Assembly (NCBI GenBank): GCA_934371475.1
Contig: CAKRNX010000134.1
Location: forward strand, 1-6,095
Direction of reading: 5' to 3'
Source: an uncultured Lachnospiraceae bacterium
Lineage (GTDB): Bacteria; Bacillota; Clostridia; Lachnospirales; Lachnospiraceae
Length of the DNA stretch: 6,095 nt
Both the position numbers and the translations under genes were made by a program. Every line of letters starts with the position of its first letter. Within the stretch, counting starts at the first letter, position 1. Shown here piece by piece: positions 1-5,617 of this stretch. A model generated the notes under the pieces. That model worked only from the letters and a program-made list of their open reading frames with translations, was not told the DNA's origin and did no database searches.

Positions 1-3
1 CAA

Positions 4-35
4 CAAAAAAGTACCGGTATTATTTTTTGTCACCG
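4..35 (-). terminator. Weak candidate terminator of the amidase gene
   Basis: About 36 bases after the amidase stop, CGGT (35-32) and ACCG (18-15) can pair around a large AT-rich loop, followed on the minus strand by GTAC and a run of six T (10-5). The stem is only four to five pairs, so this is weak; the AT-rich stretch could equally belong to the promoter of a gene beyond the window. Nothing else is seen in bases 1-71. Confidence 0.3.
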
Positions 36-71
36 AAAATGTTTCATAACTGATTCACCCGAACCGTTTGC

Positions 72-842
72 CTATTGTTCCGGTTCATACGCAATCCATG
101 TCGAGTATCCTCTTCTCCGCAGCGCGGCTTCCATCTTGATTGCATTATCCATCTCCTTAAAAGCTCCAACCTGTACCCGGTACAAATCGCAGGCTTTTAC
201 GATAAACGCCGGAAAACCTTCCTCCTTCAGCTGCCGTTTCATATCCAGTGCGTATTCCTGATTTCTGAATGCACCGGTCTGCACGCGGTAATACTTTTCT
301 TCTTCCTGTGCCTCTTCATTCAGTATCTCCAGGATCCCGTCCGCAATCGCCTGCGCAGTCTCGTCAAATTTTTCATCAAACAGTTCGTTATCCTTCTTTG
401 AATTGATAAATCCGGCCTCGACCAGAAGCGCCGGATCCTTCGTCCGCCGCAGGATCACCAGCCCCGGTCTCTCCTCTGTTCCCAGATTCTGGTATCCCAC
501 GCGCTCCAGATGCCGATTGATCGCTTCCGCCATCTTCAGTTTATCCCCGGACTGATCGTATACCAGAGTCTCCACACCCTCATACTGATTTTCTTTCGGA
601 CTGGAATTGCGGTGAATGGACACAAGAAAATCCGGATTCTCCCCGTTGGAAATCTGCGCCTTCTCGTAAGGCGTCTGGTACACATCGTCCGCTCTTGTAT
701 AAACCACATCCACTCCCTGTTTCTCCAGAAGTTTCCCCACTGCCAGAGTCAGCGCCAGATTATCATCTTTTTCCTTTCTCTCCCCCTGCACTGCACCTGG
801 ATCCTGTCCTCCGTGACCTGCGTCAAGCACTATTTTTGCCAT
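72..842 (-). CDS. CwlC-like N-acetylmuramoyl-L-alanine amidase with two SPOR repeats (256 residues)
   Basis: A zinc amidase of the Amidase_3 family that cuts the bond between N-acetylmuramic acid and the L-alanine of peptidoglycan stems. The catalytic set is intact: His10 in DAGHGG, Glu24, His77 in SIHRN, and Glu142 in LLVEAGFIN. The amidase domain spans about 2-174, then an acidic linker, then two tandem SPOR-type repeats starting YRVQTGAF (185-192) and YRVQVGAF (221-228), which bind glycan strands. The domain order, length (CwlC of Bacillus subtilis is 255 residues), spacing of ligands and lack of a signal peptide all match CwlC, a mother-cell lysis enzyme made late in sporulation. The start at 842 is chosen because the protein begins exactly at the domain edge with AGG eight bases upstream; the frame to 1313 overlaps the neighbouring genes. 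The ribosome binding site is inside a terminator-like hairpin, suggesting restrained expression. Family call is very firm; the sporulation role is inference. Confidence 0.95.
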   Translation of the reverse strand: MAKIVLDAGHGGQDPGAVQGERKEKDDNLALTLAVGKLLEKQGVDVVYTRADDVYQTPYEKAQISNGENPDFLVSIHRNSSPKENQYEGVETLVYDQSGDKLKMAEAINRHLERVGYQNLGTEERPGLVILRRTKDPALLVEAGFINSKKDNELFDEKFDETAQAIADGILEILNEEAQEEEKYYRVQTGAFRNQEYALDMKRQLKEEGFPAFIVKACDLYRVQVGAFKEMDNAIKMEAALRRRGYSTWIAYEPEQ

Positions 843-848
843 AAAAAC

Positions 849-884
849 AACCTGCATATCCTTTTTTACCAGAATATGCAGGTT
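849..884 (-). terminator. Terminator-like hairpin on the amidase start codon
   Basis: AACCTGCATAT (884-874) and ATATGCAGGTT (859-849) form a perfect 11-bp stem around a 14-base loop. On the minus strand GTTTTT follows and runs straight into the amidase ATG at 842. The 3' arm holds GCAGG, the only ribosome binding site of the amidase, so folding would also hide it. A T-rich run (883-895) follows on the plus strand too, so it may terminate in both directions. Confidence 0.7.
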
Positions 885-1051
885 TTCTCTTTTCGATCTT
901 TCCAAACAGGCTGTGAAACAAGAAACACAACCGTCTCCACATCCGACTGATCCATCTGACGGATCGGCGCTTCCATGTCCAGAAAGCCTTCTCTCTTCAG
1001 CGAGTCCTCCAGCCAGTTCAGACGATGTGCAATCTGCTGCTTGTGAATCAC
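866..1051 (-). CDS. Small unrecognised protein, 61 residues
   Basis: A GTG start at 1051 lies nine bases after the MATE stop and follows AGTGGA (1060-1055), giving a tight two-gene unit. The protein has a helical, charged N-terminal half (HRLNWLEDSLKREG, then MEAPIRQMDQSD) followed by a short hydrophobic strand, VETVVFLVSQPVW, and ends KTCIFW. There is no signal peptide or clear membrane helix. Its reading frame is closed exactly between the MATE gene and the amidase, and codon choice looks like that of its neighbours, which is why it is kept despite its length. The last codons and the stop fall inside the terminator-like hairpin at 849-884. The function is unknown; a chance ORF is possible. 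Confidence 0.55.
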   Translation of the reverse strand: MIHKQQIAHRLNWLEDSLKREGFLDMEAPIRQMDQSDVETVVFLVSQPVWKDRKEKTCIFW

Positions 1052-1060
1052 AATTCCACT

Positions 1061-2410
1061 TCACGCCCTCCCGGCCGTATTCCGCCGCAGTATGACAAAC
1101 GCTGTAATACAGATCAGTACGGACAGCAATGAACCTGCCGCCGTTGCAAGTCCCATCGGAAGCAGCGTTGTCGGAAAAAGTTTGGAGGTCAGATACGCAC
1201 CCGGCACACGGATAAAGATGATTGACAGAATATTGTGCAGAAATGAAAGTCCTGATTTTCCACAGGCGCAGAAATAACCGCTGAAGCTGAAATGAACGCC
1301 TGCAAACACACAATCCCAGATATAGCCTCTCAGATACTGTCCTCCCTGGCAGATCACCTCCGCGCCTCCCGCTGCAGCGCTGTCTGTAAACAGTGCCACG
1401 ATCGGCTCTGCCAGGAACTGGATTACAAAAGCTGCACTCAGCCCAAAGCCAACGGCAATCAGGATCGCATACCGCATAGTCTGTACTGCCCGCTCCGGTT
1501 TTTTCGCACCGATATTCTGCGCTCCCAGTGCGGAGACCGTAGACAGCATGGACGAAGGAACCAGAAACAGAAAGCTGATAAATTTTTCTACAATGCCTAC
1601 CGCCGCCGCATCATTCAGTCCCCGATGGTTGGCAATCACTGTAATAATCATAAATGCAACCTGAATCAGCCCGTCCTGGCAGGCAATCGGAACCCCGATG
1701 GATAAGATCTTGCCCATTACACTGCCGCATGGCCTGAAATCACTTTTTTTCAGCACAATGCTGCGTTTTTTGACTATGACAGTCAGCGACACGGCCACGC
1801 TTACAGCCTGCGCAGCCGTTGTAGCCAGCGCCGCACCGGCAGGCCCCAGTTTCAGTGCTCCGATAAACACATAATCCAGAACAATATTGGCCGCGCACGC
1901 AATCGCGATAAAATACATGGGACTTTTGCTGTCTCCCATTCCGCGGAAAATAGAACTGATAATATTGTATGCCGTAATAAACGGAATCCCGATAAAACAG
2001 ATCGTCAGATACGCCACAGTCCCTTCCACTGCCTCTGCAGGCGTCGCTATCACTGCCGCAATCGGACGCACCAGTGCTACCAGCAGCACAGTAAGGACAA
2101 TGGATACAATCATAAATAATGTCACTGTATTGCCAATACTCTGCGCCGCCTTCCTGTGTTCTCTGCCGCCCACTGCCTGCGCAATGCTTACCGTTGTACC
2201 CATGGCAAGTCCCACAATCATGACCGTCAGCATATGCATCACCTGTGATCCCACCGATACAGCCGTCGTGCTCGCAATCCCGTCAAACTGCCCGATGATA
2301 AACAAATCGGCCATTCCATACAGAGTCTGTAAAAAATAAGAGAATAAATACGGAATCGAAAACAGGATTACATTTTTCAATACACTGCCGGTTGTCAGGT
2401 TCTTTTCCAT
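1061..2410 (-). CDS. MATE-family multidrug/toxin exporter, YoeA-like (449 residues)
   Basis: A cation-coupled exporter in the cytoplasmic membrane, of the MATE (NorM/DinF/MepA) superfamily, probably expelling drugs, dyes or metabolites; the substrate cannot be read from sequence. The start at 2410 is preferred because GAGGA (2423-2419) sits eight bases upstream, while ATG at 2440 has no binding site. The usual twelve membrane helices fall at roughly 11-37, 53-77, 94-114, 133-155, 164-186, 190-214, 234-260, 272-292, 312-336, 356-380, 386-406 and 418-441. Typical landmarks are ADLFIIGQF near the end of helix 1, GMGDSKSPM at 157-165 and GAQNIGAKKPERA at 296-308. Length is normal for the family. 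ADLFIIGQF followed by the TTAVSVGSQVMHML stretch resembles YoeA-like members. It has its own promoter region and is followed after nine bases by the small 866-1051 gene. Confidence 0.93.
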   Translation of the reverse strand: MEKNLTTGSVLKNVILFSIPYLFSYFLQTLYGMADLFIIGQFDGIASTTAVSVGSQVMHMLTVMIVGLAMGTTVSIAQAVGGREHRKAAQSIGNTVTLFMIVSIVLTVLLVALVRPIAAVIATPAEAVEGTVAYLTICFIGIPFITAYNIISSIFRGMGDSKSPMYFIAIACAANIVLDYVFIGALKLGPAGAALATTAAQAVSVAVSLTVIVKKRSIVLKKSDFRPCGSVMGKILSIGVPIACQDGLIQVAFMIITVIANHRGLNDAAAVGIVEKFISFLFLVPSSMLSTVSALGAQNIGAKKPERAVQTMRYAILIAVGFGLSAAFVIQFLAEPIVALFTDSAAAGGAEVICQGGQYLRGYIWDCVFAGVHFSFSGYFCACGKSGLSFLHNILSIIFIRVPGAYLTSKLFPTTLLPMGLATAAGSLLSVLICITAFVILRRNTAGRA

Positions 2411-2432
2411 AGTACAGTTCCTCGTCTTTCTG

Positions 2433-2486
2433 TCAGTCATTTAAGGATTGCCGCATCAATTCAAGAATGCTTTGGTATTCATCCAT
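2433..2486 (-). CDS. Possible 17-codon leader ORF upstream of the MATE gene
   Basis: An ATG at 2486 opens a frame reading MDEYQSILELMRQSLND before TGA at 2433-2435. It ends 22 bases before the ATG of the MATE gene and 9 bases before its ribosome binding site (2419-2423). The peptide looks like an amphipathic helix. No proper ribosome binding site precedes it; the ATG falls only four bases after the second TATAAT, so it would be translated leaderless or from the upstream start. It could be a leader peptide, a remnant of a lost regulator gene, or chance. Confidence 0.2.
   Translation of the reverse strand: MDEYQSILELMRQSLND
2460..2482 (-). repeat. Diverged copy of the IS605-like hairpin at 5452-5474
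   Basis: Read on the minus strand this segment matches 18 of 23 positions of the hairpin upstream of the VWA gene, including the shared GCATTCTTGAA, and keeps part of the stem (GAAT with ATTC). No similarity extends into the flanks. It lies in the leader of the MATE gene and overlaps the possible 17-codon ORF, so the likeness may be accidental. Confidence 0.3.
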
Positions 2487-2490
2487 CTGT

Positions 2491-2536
2491 ATTATAAACT
2501 CTACATCTATTATAAAGTCAGGCACAAAAGTGTGAA
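2491..2536 (-). promoter_or_regulatory. Probable sigma-A promoter(s) for the MATE gene
   Basis: On the minus strand, TTCACA (2536-2531) and TATAAT (2514-2509) are separated by 16 bases, matching the -35/-10 consensus at 11 of 12 positions. A second perfect TATAAT lies at 2496-2491, with a poorer -35 candidate CTGACT at a 19-base spacing. The transcription start would be near 2502 for the first box or 2484 for the second. The gap is AT-rich in contrast to the flanking genes, as expected for a promoter region. Confidence 0.65.
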
Positions 2537-2547
2537 TCATTTCACAC
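2530..2547. promoter_or_regulatory. Perfect CRP-like palindrome TGTGA-N6-TCACA
   Basis: GTGTGAA and TTCACAC are perfect inverted repeats around four bases. The core TGTGA-N6-TCACA (2531-2546) is exactly the half-site and spacing used by CRP/FNR-type regulators. It covers the proposed -35 box of the MATE promoter and the stop codon of the ATPase gene. If it is an operator at this position, repression is more likely than activation at the near start site. It could also act as a short 7-9 bp hairpin followed by UUUU, a weak terminator for the ATPase gene. The sequence alone cannot separate these readings. Confidence 0.5.
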
Positions 2548-4107
2548 CTGCTGTCCGTCTTCTGTTTCCCGGATCATCTGACGGCAGGCTGTCTGCAGTT
2601 CCTCTTCCGTCCTCTCTCCTGTCAGCAGTGAGCTGTATTTCAGGCAGGCATCACACCCATACTGCTGAATAAATCCAGCCGACCGCTCATTCCCTGCCAG
2701 AGAGGATACCAGCAAGATCATCTCCTGCTGGCCTCCAAAGCTCTCTTCTGCAAAGGCAAACGCACGCTCCAGCCTCTCCCGGATCCGCTCTGCCATCTGC
2801 TGCAGTTCTTCTGTGATCGCCCCAAACATCAGGCGCACCTGTTCGAATCCTTCTTCCCTCTTCCTGACATGGAGTTCCTGCAGCCTGGCCGAAAACTGCT
2901 CCAGTACATCCAGAATTTTTTTCTCCTGCTGCACATCCTCCCCGCCAATCAGTTCATTTTGTATCTTAATCGCCAGCGCCGCTTTTCGCTTCTGCGCCAG
3001 CCATTTTAGTCCGCAGATATCTCCGTCTGACTCATCCATCCGGGCTTTCTCATCCGCGTTTCGGCCAATCAGATCTTTCAGGATCCCATGCAGTTCCTGC
3101 ACAAACTGTTCCATCATCGCCCAGGTATCAAAATCATTTTTCAGCGTATCAATCAGTAACTCCGTTACAGTAAACCGCTCCTCAAAGGCTGCCGCACGGG
3201 CCAGTTCTGCTTTTGCCCTGCGTCTGCTCTCCGGCAGAGTTCCGTCAAGGATCGCCGGTACCTCATAATCCTGTCCGTATTTGCAGTACAGATGATAATA
3301 TGCCGAAAAATCCCTGGCTGTGTCCTCCAGATACAAAAACTGCTGCATCTGCGCCATTCCTACCGGCAGCCCCAACTCCTCATATCCGAGAAGAAGCTGC
3401 GAGAGATCTTCCCATCCCCTGGCTGTCACAAACTCTCTGCCGTCCGCCATGTCCCTCACCTGATAAAAACGGTCTTTTTTCATGGACAGATACGACAGGA
3501 TTGCCCTGTGGATCCCGTGCTGCTCCCCGTACTGCAGCCACACATCGCAGTCCGCTTTTACCTCAATTTTTCTCACGCGATCCAGTGTTGCCATATCAAA
3601 TTCCCGCACCGACCGGTTATACTCCGGCGGATTCCCCGCTGCCACAATCATCCACCCTTCCGGAATCTTATGGTTGCCAAAACTTTTATTCTGCAGGAAC
3701 TGGAGCATCGTAGGCGCCAGCGTCTCCGATACACAGTTGATCTCATCAATAAACAGGATCCCTTCACACTTTCCGGTCCGCTCCATACAGTCATAGACAG
3801 ACGCGACAATCTCACTGAGTGTGTACTCGGTAATGCTCATCTGCTGCCCGCCATAGCTTCGGCTCACAATCCGAGGCAGACCAATCGCGCTCTGCCTCGT
3901 GTGATGGGTAATCGTATAGGCTACCAGACCCGCACCGCACTCTGCGGCAGCCTGCTCCATAATCGCCGTTTTCCCTATGCCTGGAGGACCCACCAGAAAA
4001 ATAGGCCGCTGCCGCACCAGCGGATATCTGTAATTTCCCTGCGCATCCTTTCTGTGATAAACCAAAAGCGCATTTTTTATTTCCTGTTTTGCTTCCTGTA
4101 TATTCAT
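2542..4107 (-). CDS. MoxR-type AAA+ ATPase, partner of the VWA protein (521 residues)
   Basis: ATP-hydrolysing half of a MoxR-VWA pair; members of this class remodel or mature protein complexes. The AAA+ core is complete: Walker A GPPGIGKT at 40-47, Walker B ILFIDEIN at 117-124, sensor 1 Asn159 in AAGNP, arginine-finger candidates at LDRVRK 175-180, and a sensor 2 Arg230 in TARGWEDLS. The glutamate after the Walker B aspartate is present (Glu122), so it should hydrolyse ATP. Residues about 240-521 form a long helical tail, probably coiled-coil around 390-450, and much longer than the short lid of minimal MoxR proteins; it may dock the VWA partner. The start at 4107 forms ATGA with the stop of the VWA gene and has no strong ribosome binding site, which fits translation by re-initiation. 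The alternative ATG at 4134 also lacks a well-spaced site. The stop codon lies inside a palindrome that overlaps the next gene's promoter. It resembles RavA of RavA-ViaA in arrangement, not in demonstrated descent. Confidence 0.92.
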   Translation of the reverse strand: MNIQEAKQEIKNALLVYHRKDAQGNYRYPLVRQRPIFLVGPPGIGKTAIMEQAAAECGAGLVAYTITHHTRQSAIGLPRIVSRSYGGQQMSITEYTLSEIVASVYDCMERTGKCEGILFIDEINCVSETLAPTMLQFLQNKSFGNHKIPEGWMIVAAGNPPEYNRSVREFDMATLDRVRKIEVKADCDVWLQYGEQHGIHRAILSYLSMKKDRFYQVRDMADGREFVTARGWEDLSQLLLGYEELGLPVGMAQMQQFLYLEDTARDFSAYYHLYCKYGQDYEVPAILDGTLPESRRRAKAELARAAAFEERFTVTELLIDTLKNDFDTWAMMEQFVQELHGILKDLIGRNADEKARMDESDGDICGLKWLAQKRKAALAIKIQNELIGGEDVQQEKKILDVLEQFSARLQELHVRKREEGFEQVRLMFGAITEELQQMAERIRERLERAFAFAEESFGGQQEMILLVSSLAGNERSAGFIQQYGCDACLKYSSLLTGERTEEELQTACRQMIRETEDGQQV

Positions 4108-5429
4108 CCGTTTACCAGCAGTTTCATGGCCCATCCCGGAACCAGATCCATTCCTTTCGTTTTTTTCACAAACACAAACGCTGTCTCATAGTCGGGGCGG
4201 CTCCTCGGATACACGCCGTCGCCGTCCGTAAAATAAATCAATGCCTTTAATCTGCGAAGGTTTCCCTCTGCCCTCTGCTCCTCAATATAGCGGAATACCG
4301 GGCAGAAATCTGTCCCGCCTCTGCCCTTGATTGTCACTTTTGTCTGATAGTCCTCCCATTCTTCTTCTGAATGAATGGCTGCCACGTCCTGTATACAACA
4401 GTCACACTGCAAAATCGTTACAGACATTTTCCGGAAAAAGTTTTCTTTTTCACTGAGTATTCCGAATGTCTCTCCCAGAAACTGCTGCACCGTTTCCTTT
4501 TTGCAGGATCCCGACGTATCAATCGCAATGACCAGATCTTCCAGCCGGTTGGCTTCCCTGTATTCCAGCGGCTCAATCAGCGGAAGATTTCCGTAGCGTT
4601 CCATTCCGAGGCTATAATAAATATAATCAAAACTGTCCATATCAAGCCACAGTTCTTCTCTCTGACTGCAGAAACGCCGCAGAAATCTCCGATAATCATA
4701 ACGGCTCTTGTATATCTCATCCGGTATCTCCTCCCGGCTCCCAGCAGCACTTCCGGCTGTAAATCCTGCACCTATGCCGCCGTTTCCGCTCAGTCTCTGC
4801 CCGGCTCTTTCCCATTTATCCTGAAGTTTCTGACGGCGCATGGCATCCTCATTTACCTGCCAGAAACGATGATCGTCAAACTGACAGCTCTGCTCCAGTG
4901 CCCTCCGCTCTTCCGGAAAATCATCCGCATTCTGCATCTGCTCCTTCAGCCACTGATACAGACTCTCCGCAGAACCTGGCATCTTCCGTTTTTTTTCTTT
5001 TTTCACATTCAAAAATTTCGCAGCGCTTTCTCTCTGACCCCACAGGGCAGGGCAGGCGTGCAGTCCCTGCTCCAGTGCCAGATCCACTGCCATGTCACAG
5101 GCCAGATCCCACAGCGGATCCTCGCGCCAGCAGACCACATGCCCCATCAGGCAATGCAGTAACATATGCAGGTACCCTCGGTACAGCAAAGCCGGATCCT
5201 CTGCAAACCGACGGATCACAAAGTCCGCACAGAACCACACCGCATCGCCATCCGTTCCTATAGACACTGTTTCCTGCGACTTGCGGCACACCACAGCTGC
5301 AAATGCGCCGTCCAGTCCCGGAAAATAGCGGTAAAGCTCCGCGCGGCACCGTTCAAGGATCTGCCCGGCCAACCGGTTCTGCTGTTCTTCTTTTTCTTCC
5401 GCGGTGCATTCTTTCTGCCCTGTCTCCAT
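4104..5429 (-). CDS. DUF2201-type protein: metallopeptidase-like N-terminus plus VWA domain (441 residues)
   Basis: Partner of the MoxR-type ATPase downstream, probably an adaptor that binds client proteins through a metal-dependent VWA domain. The start at 5429 follows GGAGAGG (5441-5435) at a spacing of five; the longer frame to 5531 reads through the IS-like remnant and is rejected. Residues about 20-130 match the layout of the DUF2201 putative metallopeptidase domain: HMLLH at 88-92, another His at 97, then WDLACDMAVD at 107-116. The expected HExxH glutamate is Met89, so catalysis is doubtful. Residues about 140-230 are charged linker with a Gly/Ala/Ser-rich stretch at 214-231. The VWA domain follows from about 295 with a full MIDAS set: DTSGS at 304-308, GGTD at 371-374 and TDGDG at 401-405. 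There is no signal peptide, so it should be cytoplasmic. The stop overlaps the ATPase start as ATGA, implying translational coupling. Assignment to the VWA/DUF2201 class is secure; the client is unknown. Confidence 0.9.
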   Translation of the reverse strand: METGQKECTAEEKEEQQNRLAGQILERCRAELYRYFPGLDGAFAAVVCRKSQETVSIGTDGDAVWFCADFVIRRFAEDPALLYRGYLHMLLHCLMGHVVCWREDPLWDLACDMAVDLALEQGLHACPALWGQRESAAKFLNVKKEKKRKMPGSAESLYQWLKEQMQNADDFPEERRALEQSCQFDDHRFWQVNEDAMRRQKLQDKWERAGQRLSGNGGIGAGFTAGSAAGSREEIPDEIYKSRYDYRRFLRRFCSQREELWLDMDSFDYIYYSLGMERYGNLPLIEPLEYREANRLEDLVIAIDTSGSCKKETVQQFLGETFGILSEKENFFRKMSVTILQCDCCIQDVAAIHSEEEWEDYQTKVTIKGRGGTDFCPVFRYIEEQRAEGNLRRLKALIYFTDGDGVYPRSRPDYETAFVFVKKTKGMDLVPGWAMKLLVNG

Positions 5430-5451
5430 TTCGTCCTCTCCAGTTCTGCCT

Positions 5452-5598
5452 TTCAAGAATGCCCCGGCATTCTTACTGCGCACCTCTGCAATCCTGCTGT
5501 AAGCTATATCAGATGAGAGTGTGGCTCCCACCGCTGATACTGATTTGTTTCTCGCCTCCTACAGAGGTGGAAATTGCTTCCCCATCTAATGTACTTTA
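5452..5598 (-). mobile_element. Probable right-end remnant of an IS200/IS605 (tnpB) element, omega-RNA-like
   Basis: This fills most of the 188-base gap between the 115-residue gene and the VWA gene. On the minus strand it contains a 28-codon relic frame (5595 to the TGA at 5509-5511) ending in GGSHTLI, which could be the last residues of a TnpB-like protein. CACCTCTG (5569-5562) can pair over a distance with CAGAGGTG (5488-5481). The right edge is a perfect 9-bp hairpin, AAGAATGCC/GGCATTCTT (5474-5466 with 5463-5455), followed by GAA. A C-terminal tnpB tail, structured RNA and a subterminal hairpin is the order expected at the right end of IS605-family elements, where the tnpB 3' end doubles as guide RNA scaffold. 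No transposase body or left end is visible. The assignment rests on layout and general resemblance; a terminator or leader structure is the alternative. Confidence 0.45.
5455..5474 (-). repeat. Perfect 9-bp hairpin, possible IS605 right-end hairpin
   Basis: AAGAATGCC and GGCATTCTT pair perfectly around two bases (four in practice). No U-tract follows on the minus strand (next bases GAAAGGCAG), so it is unlikely to be a terminator. It lies 14 bases upstream of the VWA gene's ribosome binding site (5435-5441). A diverged copy matching 18 of 23 positions lies at 2460-2482 in the leader of the MATE gene. Confidence 0.7.
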
Positions 5599-5617
5599 TT
5601 CTACTCTGCCGCAGCTT

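Noticed and set aside
843..1313. N-terminal extension of the amidase frame to 413 residues
   Set aside because: It overlaps the end of the MATE gene and the small gene in another frame, lacks family similarity, and the amidase domain begins precisely at the ATG at 842.
2411..2440. Upstream ATG for the MATE gene
   Set aside because: No ribosome binding site precedes it, while GAGGA precedes ATG at 2410 by eight bases and the family similarity starts there.
4108..4134. Upstream ATG for the MoxR ATPase
   Set aside because: It lacks a spaced binding site, and the ATGA overlap at 4107 is the usual coupled arrangement.
3292..4191. Long plus-strand frame of 299 residues, and other plus-strand frames
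   Set aside because: They are antisense to the MoxR, VWA and MATE genes, have poor, Pro/His/Ser/Cys-rich composition, and show no recognisable domain or binding site.
5430..5531. Longer start of the VWA gene
   Set aside because: The added residues lie in the IS-like remnant and hairpin, and the start at 5429 has a strong GGAGAGG at ideal spacing.
5430..5617. A separate promoter for the VWA-MoxR pair in the gap
   Set aside because: TAGAAT (5603-5598) and TATAGC were seen on the minus strand, but neither has a reasonable -35 box at 16-18 bases.
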